64,000 nucleotides of DNA from Serinus canaria (Eukaryota; Chordata; Aves; Passeriformes; Fringillidae): the NCBI RefSeq assembly GCF_022539315.1, contig NC_066313.1, positions 9,799,764 to 9,863,763 of the forward strand. Reading direction: 5' to 3'. A program made the translations under genes and the position numbers. Under the pieces are notes generated by a model. The model made no database searches. It was not told the DNA's origin and saw nothing but the letters and a program-made list of their open reading frames with translations. Below, piece by piece: positions 23,547-36,934 of this stretch (position 1 is its first letter; each line of letters opens with the position of its first letter).

Positions 23547-26500
23547 TCACCTGCAACAACAAATTTCTGTACTTTACTCCTGGTTAGCTGAATAATAATA
23601 TGCTGAGATCCAGGCTTCATACAAAACTTTATGAATGGCAAAGAAATAGAGATAATCATGGGAGAATTAATAGATGTCCCCAGTGATTCCTTATAAAGGC
23701 AAATAATGACTGTACTACATGTTTATGTGCAGTTTGTGATTTTACAATGCAAACAAATGTGAACTTATAGAAAAAAAAGATTATGATGGAGCAATGAACT
23801 GACAAGGAGACTTTGTTTTCAGTGTGCTCATGCAGTATACAACAGGGAGATAATATATGCCCAGATTACATAGTTATTTCTAGTGCCTCCTGCCCCACCA
23901 AGTGGACTAATAGTGTTATTTTTTACCATAAATTTGTATATTTTCCTTTCAGGACTAAATGAAGTATATGTTCCCATAGCAACAAAAGCTAATTCTTTAC
24001 AAATTTAAGTCTGAAACTTTAGCACTGAATTCCATGGAAGATTTTACTTTCATATGGATCTTTGAAATGTGCAGTTATACAGGCAGTTTTAATCTGCAAA
24101 GCTGAAAGATGGAGGGGCATGGGAAATCAGTAATCTTTACATGGCATAATATTCACATCTCTAAATGCACTGTAAAATTTCTTAATCCTCCACCCTGGAA
24201 ATCCATCATACCCCAAAAAATCTGTTTACCATGTCTGCTGATGCCTTATACAAAATTTGTGGTGCAAAACATAATGGTCATTAGACAGTTTACAGTTTCC
24301 TAACAGAGAGCCTTGGAAAATGTGATATTCAGTGAGTTCCAGCTTTCTAACAAGAAGGACAGCTATTAGGCACACTCAGTTGAAATAATAAATACTCTTC
24401 CAGCACATGAAATTAATAGGACCAGAGAAGACTTCCAAGGATGACAACAGGACTAAACCAAATGCCAAATCACATTCTAAAACCTTAAGGAAAAATTTAC
24501 TAAACTATGTCTAGGATAAAAAAAGGTAATTTAATCAACAATCTTAACCATTAATTCATGTCCTCTTAAAAAAAAAAAAAAAGCAAAAAAACAAATCAAA
24601 AACCAAAAAAACAAAAAAGCCCATATTCCACATCACCTTCCCAAAGTAAACTTGGTTTCTTTCCCTTTGTAGCTGAAGGTGTCCCTTCACCCTTCTCATG
24701 GGACAGCCACCACATGGTTTCTCCTCCCCAACCCTTGCTTTCATTTCAAGTTTTGAAAGAGCACTAACCCCTCTAGTACAAGTCACTGAATTTGTACTAT
24801 TCTATTATTAATTTTTAAAATAGCTCACAAAAGGGCCAAAGCATACGCTCAAAATTTAATCTAAAACTACACAATTCAGAGAATAACTTCTCTTTGTAGA
24901 AGATGAAAGGAAGGTTAAACCATACTAAGTTCCAATTTTTTGGCTATTGGGGGGCGGGGATCTCACTAAACTTCCATAACCAAGCAATTTTTTACTAAAT
25001 TCATAATAGATCAAATCCTCCCATCTCCCTCCTGTATTAGAGTGAGTTTTACATACAGCACTGTAACACAGCATTTGTATTAAATTTTCATGATTTCTCA
25101 GAAAAAGCATCTCCTATCTACCATTTATATTGTAATGCCCATCCCCTCCAGAGACACCCTAAATCACTACACTTCTATCTAATGACCTCTGTCCATTGAT
25201 ATGTGAAATATTATTGACAATACAAAGAAATGAAATACTTGGAAAATTTATGCTCAAACAAGTATTCAAATAGAAGATGAAAGCATTTGTCAAATGCTCT
25301 GGCAAGTGTGACTGCAATTATGGCTCAGAAAAACTGGACATGGACACATCAATGACCAGCAACCTGGAAATTTCCTTATTTTGCCTTTATTGAGACTTTT
25401 CTCCAGTTTGGCCCAACCAAGGAAGGAACAAATCTGGGAACAACACAAAAACTGCAGGATAGCAGTGGATATGCTGACAGTTGTACCTTCATGCAACCAA
25501 GAAAAGGCAAAATAGCCCAGTGCACAGGAGAAAAACACTAACATACTTCATATAATTCTCTGAAATCAGAAAAATTCTTCTATATTAGAAAGAAGAGTAG
25601 GAGCACAGCCTAAAATTAGGAGCACAGCACAAAATAAGGAACAGGATTCCCATTGTGGTGGATTTTTGTCTAAAAAGGTGTCAAAGCACAGGATCTAAGC
25701 ATTTTTACTGAACTGCAGCCCAAGTGGCCACTGTTCTTTATAAGGTGCTGAGACTTTCCACAGCCACAGGAAAAGAGTGTACCACAAGTTGTGTTTGTTG
25801 CAGGTCTATAGAAGCCAAATGTATCCCTTTAAAATGTTCACATATTACAGAACTCATCCCTTAAAACAAATAGTGACTGAAGGCTCACCCTATGAAAAAA
25901 TATGACTCAGATGTTGAGAAAAGCAACTTTAGATTACAAAAATACTGATTTAATATTTTTTTATTCCCTCCTGCCCTTTCTTAGGATATGAGTGTTTTCA
26001 TCTCCCTCATTATAAGAATAATGCTTTGAAGTGACAACTACTAAAAATGTACATCACTCATGCCCTTGCTTTGAAACATTAGGGATGATGGGCACAGTTC
26101 TGGTTTCAAATATCTATAAATCCCACCATTAATCTCATAGCAAGGCTCTAATGTTTTTTTATAAGGTATTACTCAATATATTCTTGCATTCCAAAGACCA
26201 GTATGGGTATATAAGCAACATAAACCTGGAAGACACCCAGGCTTATTTGACTTTTAAAATTCATCACTAAGTCAGGCTTACAGAATTATGCAATGACACC
26301 AGGAATGGCCACAGCAAAGCATCAGCTGCTTTAGCTCATGCTACTTTAATCTTTTTTGCATATCACAGGGCAGCAAATCCTGAAATAGGGGCTGTTATAT
26401 ACTGGAAGCTTTTCTAAAGAGTTGGTAATTTTTTAAGACCTTAAAATCAGTATAAGCCAAACTATTTCCCTGGTTACATTTCATCTCCTCTGTGCCAATT

Positions 26501-29500
26501 AAACTTCCCAGACAAACCATATAGAATCACAGATATATTCCTCTAAAGCCTTTTAGATTTTTACTCCCTTTCCAACATTCACTCCTGAATTATGCATTTA
26601 AAGGGAACTCAGAAACTCTTTAAATATCTCATCATCTTTTATTTAGAGACAGCTTAACATGAAAAGTCCTGTTAGAAAGATTTGTTCTACATTTTTAAAG
26701 AGCAATATTTCCTTTACAGCCAAGCCTTAAGTGGTCTTACTTAAAAGCAGTATTAGCTTCTTTCAGGAGTTTTTATTGGATTTGCACTGGTGGTAGTAAA
26801 AGCCATTTCCAAATGTCTAAATCAGTAGCAATATGTTTTGTTCATCTCTGTTTGCCCCAATGTTAATATCTCTTCAAGCTAAAAACCAGAAAATAACCCC
26901 CTCAAGCCCCCAACAAGGAACATAAACATTTATTTCTGTATTCAATGTTTCCAGAGATGATCAATATGGCAATTTCCTGCCAACCCAGAAGGCTAATTAC
27001 CACTTATTTTCAGAGACTGACAAGGCAGAAGTATTAAAGTGCTCTGGAAATAAGTCAGAGACTCATTAAAGAGTCTTAGAAGACAATTTGCCTTTTCTTC
27101 AGGAAAACAGGTATCTCATTATGGTTTATATGAAGAAATTGGGAGGTAGCACCAGTGAAATTCAAGGGCCTGGGGTGAAAAAGCAGTGACTAAGCATCTT
27201 GGTGGAAGGGGATGTTAAACCACTGTGAATAAATTTTGGGTTGTGTATTTGTAACTGATTTCTCTTAGGTTGGAATGAGCAGTTCCACAGTAGTTTCCTG
27301 TGGCAGGGCATGAGTCCCTCCAATGCATATATTCAGGGCCTTCTCACACTACTAGTTAAGAGGTAAATTAAGAGTTTACCCATGAGACTATTCCTTAATG
27401 CCTCATAAGGATGAGCACAAATAAAATTGTTCATTGTTTTTGCAGTAAAACCATACTGAATGCACATGCTCAGCACATTCTCCTTTCAAATCAGATGGCC
27501 TGTGCTAATCTGTAGATTTTTAAGAGAAGTCTCTGCCACCTGTGCCTACATGTGCTAGAAATACCACATCATCCAGCACATTTTTCTAGCCTTCTTTGTT
27601 GCAGCTGCCTTGAGAGAAAGGGTTGTCCTCTGGCAGCAACTGCTTAGCACTTGATTAAATGTCTGTTGGTTTTCTCATTCTTAAAATAAAAAGGTCAATG
27701 CTCTGATGGAAGAAATAAAGGTGTCTTGCAGAAGGCATTTGGCAAGGGACAGGTGAGGAAGAGGTTGGCAAGACAAAGAAAGAGAATAAAATCAAACTGT
27801 TTGGGAAGGAAATAGTTAAAAGATATTAATATGCCATTAAAACAAATAAATATGAAAAATAACTAATTCAAAGCCTGTATAATTGAAGTGATGATTTTTT
27901 GGCACTGTGTTGTGAATTGCCAAGGAATAGGGTTTTCAGGCTTTCCTCGAGGATCACGAACAAGAGATAAAAGGTGACTTGGCAGAGCCATTCACCACTG
28001 GCAGCTGAGCACTTCAGTGCATCTTGGATTCCTGGAGAGCTGCTTCTGGCACACAGGTCTGCTTTGTGTCACATGTTGAGTTAATCCAGCAGATCATTTG
28101 CTGCATAAGTGTGCTACTGGCTCTTACAGTGCACCCACAGATGCTGATTGCTCTGCTATAAGGAGAAGATTTGCTGCTGTGCTACTGGAGAGTTGTTGGC
28201 CCGTTCAAAGTGTGCTCAGGCACAGCCCAAATCCACCAGGTCTGTTTTAGGAAGCAAACTAGAAATTACATTTCCAGAAAAAGAATATGATGCCCGCTGT
28301 CAGAAATGTTGCACAGCCTTTCTACAACTCCCTTTTATTGCTCAGATGTGTAGCCCATTAGGAAAAAAAAAGAAAGGCAAGGTTTGCCAAAAAAAGTAAG
28401 GTGATCTCTGGTTTGAGATTAGCACTCGGGGTCTTTCAGAGAAAAGATTTGAAAAATTGGCAGGAGAAAAGTTTGAAGGAAAGCTCATGGGGACTGCAGG
28501 AAAAGAACACTTTTAGGGATTTTCTCACAAGAGTATTAAAACAAATTTTCCATATCCATCTTGATTTATTCCAGCATAGATCCTTGTTCTATCTGGCATC
28601 TCAGAGGCTCCTCGATGTAGTGAGAACAGGCCACATAAATAAGATGGAAGTTTCATGTAACATTAACTATTTAAGACAGCATTACTGCTGTCAAAACATG
28701 TATTTATTAGAAAAGGATAAGTGGAAAGGAAATCCTTCTATTTTACTCATTTTATTCATCTCATAATTTCTAATTAAATGGAGCCTGTATCTCAATTGCT
28801 CTGGCTTTTGGAATTAAAGAACTGCAACTCCTATGATAAGCTCTTCCCTCGTCTCTAAATCCAAACCATTAAATTTGCTTAATATACCTAAGTTTTTAAT
28901 AGCTATATTGTAATTTTAAAAAAGTAACGTGGCTCTTGTTTTTTTTAATAGTGTTATCTGAAAATGAGCATATATTGGTGATGTTTTTTAAAACTGCCTG
29001 GAACATTTAATGTCAGTCTTGTTTCTCATTTCAAGAGCCCACAAGCATGTAAAGTGGCTAGATTTTTTGTGTGGTACAGCTATTTTCTATATAATAGGAC
29101 AAATTTTGCTAAAAAACAGAGCCTGCTCTTTGAAAAACACTGTATTTTAAATACACAGAGATAGCTGAAGGGAACAGTGTGAGATCAGCAGGTGTGACAG
29201 AGACACTCTTCTGCCCTGCTATCAAAGCAATGCCACACTCCACATCTTCATGTCAAGCAGGTTAAAAAGCAAATATCTCAAAATAGCTCCATCCTCACCA
29301 AGTGACCCAAAATCACCTTCAAACAGAATTTTTTTTGTAAGATGACCATAAGTTAAACTTCCTGCAGAGTTTTTAAAAATATACTCTCAGCAACTTCAAC
29401 AGCTTCCTTTGAAAGACCAGCCCATGTAAGGCACTTGATTTCAAAGGATTTGCATTTAAATATACATCTATTAGAGTTAAAAAAAATATGGCTAGCCCAA

Positions 29501-31250
29501 CATAGATGCTGATATTGCTTCATTTTTTTTTACTGGAAAACCTTCATTGATAAACCTAACTTGATATTGCTAGGAAATTATCAATATCTTTGAAAGCAAA
29601 ACTGGAAAATATTCTGTAGTAAAACTTTTTTAAGCACCATATAAATGTGAATTTCATAATCATGAGACAAAGTGGAATCCTGAATATTCTGAGTGACAAT
29701 TTTCTTGCGAATTAATAAATGTGACCCCTCCAAAGTATCAAAATGAGGATCCAGTTCCACAAAATACCAAATTATCAAACTGAGTAACCAGTACTTAGAT
29801 GGAATTTAAGGGTTTTTGAAGGATACACTAGGTGACAGATTGCCTGAAGAAAGAAAAACAGGAAATACAAATTTTCCTTTTAACTGTTTTAGAATAGCAC
29901 TCATCTGTTGAAGAATATACCCCATTTTATCAACAGTTGTTGTTTTTTTTAGAAAAGGGCTGAACAGTATAAAAAGTCTCAAAAATTATTAAGAACACAA
30001 GCAAATCCAGGCAATGTGAGGGTCCAAAAAAAAAAAAAAAAGAAAAACCCTCCAAAATACACCACATTGGGTTTATACTACTGATTAGAAGTGCAAGAGT
30101 TCTGTGTTTCCCAGTGAGGCAGGATAAGCAGGTAATTCAGCCAAAGGCAGACAGAGCTCCAATCCATGCATCCCTCCAGGTCTGTACAGCCTCACTGTTC
30201 TTACAAGTTTTAGGGGCAGCTTACTGAGCATTTTGGAGCTACTTAGAATACTCTTCTGTGGAAAGAAATTTAAAATTATTAAATTACAAGCTGCCAATCA
30301 CTTGCACAAAGATGACCAGAAGACAACAAGTTAAATGGCCCTTTGAATGAAACCATTGGCACATCCATTTGTAGCCAGACCTTCAATCCCAATGGAGCAG
30401 AAGACAGCCTAAGGCACAAGGCTGACTGCAGTAAGGCCTTCCAAATCCTTACAGTAATATTCCTTTGGGGGCCAGGAGGTGTTTTGCTATACAATGACAC
30501 ACACCATTGACAACAGTTAGTCTGAACCAGTTCTCAGTGGCACCAAATACTCTGAGAGCATTTTAAAACACCCTCCCTAAGCCACTGGTCTTCAGACAAG
30601 AGGGAAATGAGGAACGAGGTCAGAATGGACATCTACTAAACACTGGGGAAGTTGTCCCATTTGACTTGCTGGAAAACAAATTATTCCAAAAAGGAGCCAT
30701 GCTAAATTGGCTTGAGGATGCTTTTGGAGCTAATGGGAAAATAAATTTCTTAAAGAAAGTGAATTCCATGCAGTAGCTTTCCAGTAATTTGTAAAAAAGT
30801 AATTCCTGTGTACATAAGAAAGTATAAAGTATGAAAATCTCAGCCAATGATATTTGTGGAAAGGTAAAGCTCAGCACCAGTACTGTCATAATTCCTGAGA
30901 CTATGAATTGCTCAGAAAAAATTGTCTAGGCTAACCCAAGCCCCACCTGGTCAGGATGGCTGGATTTTAGGTTAAATTATTCCCACCTGGCATTGGATCA
31001 TCCACTATATCCAGAGAAAGTGACTGCACATGGCTGCTCTCAGCACACCAGGAAAGGATGCTGATGTCCACCAGCCCCATGGACCACGTGTCACCCGACC
31101 CCCAGGGTGACCTTGGGTAGGCAGCAAGGCTCTCCCCATGACCAATTAATGAAGTTTATGTAATAAATGCCAAACAGTTGTGGATTAATTAACTCTCAAA
31201 CTACATTTGATAGCTGCAAATACACTTTAGCACTTTCCTGCTCTTTACTA
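23547..31250. other. Unique AT-rich stretch, no gene seen
   Basis: About 7.7 kb without a supportable gene. Named contents are an A-run and A-rich tract at 24568-24620, an imperfect 19-bp-period pair at about 25598-25634 (taggagcacagc), an A-run at 30026-30041 and a somewhat GC-richer end at 30930-31140. The open frames at 28148-28399 and 28401-28766 are on the same strand and adjoining, but show no domain or homology I recognise and no splice-site logic. Confidence 0.5.
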
Positions 31251-31816
31251 TGGTGGTTTAACCCCAGCCAGCAGCCACACCCCACTCAGCCAGTGCCTCA
31301 CCCCCCCCTCCAGTGCGATGGGGGAGAAAATCAGAAAGGAAAAATAACTCATGGGTTGAGATCAAAACAATTTAACGGGCAAAGTAAAAGCCACGCACAC
31401 ACAAGCAAAGCAAAACAAGGAATTCATTCACTGCTTCCCATGGGCAGACAGGAGTTCAGCCAGCTCCAGGAGCACAAGGCTCCATCATACAGAACAGTGA
31501 TTTGGGAAGACAAACAGCACCACTGCAAATGTCACTCCCTTCCTCCTTCTTCCCGCCACGTTATGCACTGAGCCTGATGCCATATGGTTGGAATATCCCT
31601 TTGGTCAGTTGGGTCACCTGTCCCGGCTGTCTCCTCCCAACCTCCCGCACAGCGGGGCAGCACAAAAAGAGGAGAAGGCCTTGGCTCTGTGCAAGCCCTG
31701 CTCAGCAATAACAGAACCATCTCTATATTATCAACCCTGTGTCCAGCACAAATCCAAAACACTGCCCCATACAAGACACTGGGAAGAAAATAAATTCTAC
31801 CCCCGCCAAAACCAGC
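31251..31816 (-). mobile_element. Solo LTR of an avian endogenous retrovirus
   Basis: The text is that of a well-known, widespread avian LTR. On the plus strand it starts TGGTGGTTTAACCCCAGCC and continues through a GTGCGATGGGGGAGAAAATC block, 'catgggttgagatcaaaaca', 'caaaacaaggaattcattcactgcttccc', 'ttggaatatccctttggtcag', and ends at GCCAAAACCAGCT. The element's own sense is the minus strand. Decay is visible: where the family has a TATA-type word the minus strand reads TGCATAACG (near 31558-31568), and the polyadenylation signal is GTTAAA (31371-31376) instead of ATTAAA. No primer-binding site, gag or pol remnant adjoins it, so it is a solitary LTR left by recombination. Open frames across it (e.g. 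31167-31571, 31532-31891) are not genes. The family name is not assigned. Confidence 0.88.
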
Positions 31817-31864
31817 TGGGGAAGGGGAAAAATTAACAAAAAAAACCCACAAAAAATCCCACAA

Positions 31865-31878
31865 CCCCCCCCCCCCCC
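31865..31878. repeat. Run of 14 C
   Basis: Fourteen consecutive C just outside the solo LTR, in an A/C-rich low-complexity stretch (31820-31890). On the other strand this is a G-run that may form quadruplex-like structure or be copy-number unstable. Confidence 0.9.
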
Positions 31879-31889
31879 AACACCAAAGC

Positions 31890-33037
31890 AAAGAGAAAGG
31901 AATAAAGTGTTAAAGAAATATTCTTCCATCTTGTCCACTTTTTTTTTGTGTAAGAAGGTTCCCAAAAGCATCACTGAATAATGTGAATTATAATGTGAAT
32001 TATTTCACAGTTGTTTTCACCATGTTGAATAGTGGTGGGTTTGCATTCAAAATACAATGGCTACAAGTGAAGCAATTAGATTCTTTTTTTGTGCTCTGCA
32101 CTAAAATCAGCCATAAATAATAATAAAAATGCAGATCCTTTTCCTAAGCTGACAGTAGAAAGAAGAAAGTAGCAGTCAGCCTTTTACTGTCAGTAAAAGT
32201 CTGAACAATTAGTAATACCTGTTTATTCCTGTTAATTTAGCAGAACAACAACAACAAAACCACTTTACTAGCCATACCTTTTCCTAGTAAAAAAGGCATT
32301 GTTTTAAACCATACATTTAAAATGTTTAACACACTTTTGGCAAGCATATGGGCTCTGATTGTCAAACATATGCCATAAATTCATAGGCAGAGTCAGGGCA
32401 AATCATTTGACCTTCTTGTGGCTCAGACAATCCAGCTGTAAAATTAGATGAAAGCAGAACTGAAAAACAGATGCTGCTGCATCCAATTTGAGCTTTCTTG
32501 AGCAAACAACATCTTAAGAGAGCAGAATTAATGCCTTGCATGAGCTGCATTCTTTTATTTGATGCTTATCAGCACAATCTGTAAATTAAAATAGAAACCT
32601 GAAAAACTTTGGAAGCCTGCTGCATGTATGACATTGAATTTCCAAATTTATGAATTGTTTACGTGTTTCCAAAGACAGGCAGTAGCTACCTAGAGAACTG
32701 AGCCTAGTGAGCCTTTGGCAAGGAAGGTTTTCCTGGAATGAGTAGGGTACCACAGTCTAAACCATCTGTCAAATCCACTCTGGACCCCCAAGAGCTTAGA
32801 GGGGCATGCAGAGAGAAGGCCAGGCCAAAGCACCTGACACATGCTCAGGTTTAGCTCATTTTCCAGGCAGCCAGCCACCCCAAAAGCTTTACCTGGAATC
32901 TGAAATTCTTCTTTCCTCTTCCCAAGTCATAGGGAAATCTACTTTTTGCTCATATCTGGTTTGCTTGCTTCTGCTGGGCTCCAGTGTGTTGGCAGCTGAT
33001 AAGAGTGTGCAGTGCCCTATCCAGACAGCCCTGCCTT
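31890..33037. other. Unique stretch, no gene seen
   Basis: AT-rich at first, becoming more GC-rich from about 32680. No gene, exon or repeat is recognised. Open frames on both strands near 32690-33150 overlap each other and the hairpin and match nothing known. Confidence 0.5.
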
Positions 33038-33096
33038 TCCTGCTAGGAGGAATCCATCTCTGGATGGATTCCAGAGATGGATTCCTCCTAGCAGGA
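33038..33096. repeat. Perfect hairpin, 27-bp arms, 5-nt loop
   Basis: Bases 33038-33064 (starting TCCTGCTAGGAGGAATCC) are the exact reverse complement of 33070-33096, separated by TGGAT. All 27 pairs are canonical with no mismatch or bulge. The next pair outward fails (T against G), so the symmetry ends abruptly. Such isolated, error-free inverted repeats are known products of replication template switching. The loop is shorter than usual for a microRNA precursor, though a stem of this length could be cut by Drosha/Dicer if transcribed. It lies within overlapping chance open frames and is not coding. Confidence 0.97.
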
Positions 33097-36000
33097 GGAA
33101 CACCTCTGCTACAACTGCAGCTGTGCTATCACAGCTGGGGGAGTTCCTAAAAAGCTTAAAACCACAGTTTGCTCCCAGGTTGGAAGGCAGAATTTCAGCA
33201 GGGGCAGTTGCATACACCCACCACAGCAGAATACGAGTTGCCACCTCGCTGGTTTGGTATTTTCCAAGTTTACATTGGGAAAATATTTCAGAATCCTGAA
33301 GGAAATCTAAAAGAGAAAAAAAAAACCCAAACAAACAACAAAACAACACCAAAATGCACATCCTACAAGTCAGGTTTGCTTACTTTTGTTTGTACCTGGA
33401 AATAAACACTACTTTTACTTCAAAGGCAAGTGAGGAAACATGCCTGAATTGCACCTTGTCTGCTGACCTCACTTTTTGGAGGTGGGAAAACTGTATTTGG
33501 ATTATTTCCAAGAAAAATAAAATAAAGAAAAAACTCTGTTTCAGCTAGGAAAGAGTGGAATTAATGTGCTGCATGTTTTTTCCCCCAATTCTTTTCCTTC
33601 TCTCAACTACACACTCAAGGAATTCATACAGAACCTGAAACCATGTTTGATACACCCCCTTTTCCAAACCAGAAATTACACCCTGTAAATGCCTTCCCCT
33701 GCTGAAAACCAAGCAACCATGAACCAGGTTCTGATGTTGCTGTAGCTATTTCAAAGCCCTAAGTACCACAGGGTCCTCACTGATAACTCTGTCTAGGACA
33801 GAATAATGTAATTAAGCACAACGAAGCCAGAACACTAAAACAAGTTTTTTTTTTGGTTTTTTTTGTTTTTTTAGTTATGCTGTCCACCTGTGCCAACAGG
33901 TGTTGATTTCATTACAAGTAATAAGGAAATGCTAATAGTTACTTTACTATATTTCTGGTGACAGCAGAGAAAATAAATTCTTCCTAAATATATTAACCCT
34001 GTTTTTGCCCTACAGTAATAAAGCTGATGGAAATACATTTCTCTAATAAACACTTCCTCATACATTTGGAGCTGCTTATGAGGAAGGAGTTATTACATTA
34101 ATTATGCTGTCATTCTGAAATTTAAATCGTGTGGCAATATTCAGTATCACATCCTAAGGGCACATCATATTTTCAGATAAGATTTTTTTATTGTTTCAAA
34201 AAAAGACCCTTTGTTTCCAAAAAATTTGCATAAGTTCTTGTCATTTCATCTAATTTGGTTCTTTCATGGAGCCAATCCATCACTTGGTTACTAAGACAGC
34301 TTTTGCAATTGAACACTGATTTGCCAGAGAATGTATGCATATTTTAAATCTTCTTGAAATCAGAGTTTAAAGAAGAGTGTGAACTCCCTGGAAAGCAAGC
34401 TGTAGAGAGATGGAGCTAAAGTCTTTGTTAATGAATGTCACAGTTCAATAAAAAAATAAAATAAAGAGAGAAACCTCCAAGCTATATAAGTAAGAAATTC
34501 CACTAGAAGGGCAAAGAATACCTCACACTTCATCAATTAGACAAAGTAATCTTTTTTCTTGCCTGTTTAGATTACATAAACTCTCATAAACCAACTTTAT
34601 CTTCTTCATTGTATTAAAAAAAAAAAATTAGTTTTTATAAAGTACTATCCAACACTAGGTGTAAAAAGATACTTTCTGGTGCCTGAACAAACAAAAACAT
34701 GGCAATACTTGTTTTGCAAAGAAGGCTGCATGAAGTTCACAAAAGATTAAACCACACCTTAATTCCCCAGCACCTTAAGCCTTGTGGATGGATAATATTT
34801 GTATGTTTCTAGTTATCTGTGAATTTTAATTAAACATGAATGTTTCTGTCAAATGGCAAAGAACTTCATTTGATATTCCAATCCAGTCCTAAACACTTAA
34901 ACATGAGGTTAAAGGCCTCAAGTAGTTCAGGAGTTCTATAAATAGAGAACAACAGAATTTCACTTGTATGTAACAATATTTTCGCAGTGGAGACAGCTCA
35001 TTCAAATGAGAGAGACAAGAGCAATGAAATTCTACTTCACATAATATGGAACTGCCTCTTTTTGGGGGCAACCTTGGATTCTCTGTTCTGGCTCAGCCAT
35101 TTCAGCCTTGGTATTTCAGTTCAAATATCTATCAGGACACAGCTTGCCTGCACAAGAGCAGTTTCTGAGGAATTACTCAAAGCCCTTCTCCAACAGCTTT
35201 ACTTTTCCCATCAAAACACTTCAAAGTCCATGATAGGTCCCACAGTCAAATCATCTTTTTGGAAGGGCAAGGGACAGCTGGTAGCAGAGAAGCAGAGCAA
35301 AAAAGACCAAACAAAACAGGGCAGAGCTTCACTGAGCACGTGTCCATAAGGAAACAAAGAGTTTGCCTGTACCTTTCTCCCCATGGGACATTTCCAAAGA
35401 GCTTGTGTGCAAGGCAGGGAATGGCACTTGCACTTGTGTCTTCTGGGGAAGGGGAGAAGGCAGGCTAAAAACAGATGAAGTGAACAAAGAGCAATATCCT
35501 CCTGAAAGTTTTAGGGTTTTCCTTTTTCTCCTTGGTTGCAATCTGTTTTGCACTCAAAGATTTACACCCAGTTTTAAGGCTGTGCCTGACAAAACAATGT
35601 GGAGCAGCAAGGACCCTTGGCTCCAGATGCATCTTGGCTTTTGGTTTACCCACAAGAACAGCAATATCCATGCCAAACCCCCTCCTGTTTAAAGGCAGAA
35701 TTTAAGACTCTAAGGCTGCCATGTTGAATGGATAATGGGACAATCTTTATTAGGAAGCAGTGGTCACCTACAGAGAGTGTGTTCAGGTACCCCTTTCTGC
35801 CTGAGCAGGCTGAAATAGTTGACAGAGCACTTCCATACTGGCAATGCTGTGGGTTTGCAGCATGATGGGTGTAGGTGTCCCATGTGGCATGCAAGAGAAG
35901 CAGGAAAAATCTTTTCTTTCAGCACTATTTCAGAATGAAACCTGAAGTGATTTGGTTAAAGCATTTCTTATTCCTGAAAAAGTTATCCCAGTAAGCACCA

Positions 36001-36930
36001 AAACAGCCCAGAAACAAAAATAATTTCCCCCAAATCAGCAATGTGTCCAAGAATGTAGATGGCTTTGAAGTGCAAGTAATTTACAGATTGTACAGTCAAA
36101 GTCAGGGACCTTCAACAGGCCTTGGATATCCATATGAGAGGAGAATATACAGGAAAAGGTGAAGAGTAAGGAAAATCTCAGAGGAATAATTACTGATATT
36201 AGGTACAAGATTCCATTAGGAACCTCTGGAAAAATTCCAGCTGAGGCTCAGGGAATATTCAAACACTTGACTTTCACATAACCAAGCCGTGTTTTTGCAT
36301 GTCCACAGCTCTGTAGTCCCCCTGCTAACTTTTTCAGGAACTTGTAAATTACTATTAATTCAGAAAACTAATCTCAGAATATGATGCTGTACAATATTAA
36401 AATATTTTTTCCTATACTTTGGTAGTGTACAGTATAACAATAATCTTTTCAGCCACCAAATCAAAAGAAAAAAAGCAGATTGACTTCAATGGTTGACAGT
36501 TCACATTACTTTGGTTGACCTTGTACAATGAACAAAAATAAAAACAAAGTCCAAAAATCTTTATTTCCAACTGATGACTGATTTCCAATTATATGAATAA
36601 TTAATGAAATAATTTAAAGAAAAGTCAGTATAGGTTCAGAAAGTAAATGCAGATCAAAGCAATAGTATGTTAATAAAACATTGAGCTACACAATATTCCT
36701 GAAATGAGTGGAGTTTTTGTCAGGAAGATAAGTTAATTGGTATTCTGACCTTTCACTTTCAGTGTTAACCTGAAGCTAGCAGGAAGGACAGTTGTTCTGG
36801 AAGGAAGTGTCTGACAAGATGTTTAAATTTCTATTGTCTCAAACAGCCTTTTACATTCTTAGTCAAATAGCCTGCAACAGAGGTAAGCCTGTCTGTGACT
36901 ATCGAGTGCACTGTGGCAATGTCAAGGACT
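33097..36930. other. Unique AT-rich stretch, no gene seen
   Basis: Nearly 4 kb with T-rich low complexity at 33845-33872, an A-run near 34615-34627 and many short open frames (up to 120 codons at 34987-35349). None has a recognisable domain. No LINE or LTR sequence is recognised here. Confidence 0.5.
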
Positions 36931-36934
36931 TTTT

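Noticed and set aside
31167..31981. Cluster of overlapping open frames on both strands
   Set aside because: They lie in or across the solo LTR and its low-complexity border and are by-products of its GC-richer sequence.
33038..33096. microRNA precursor call for the perfect hairpin
   Set aside because: A perfect 27-bp stem with a 5-nt loop is unlike typical animal precursors, which have bulges and larger loops. It is kept as a structural repeat only.
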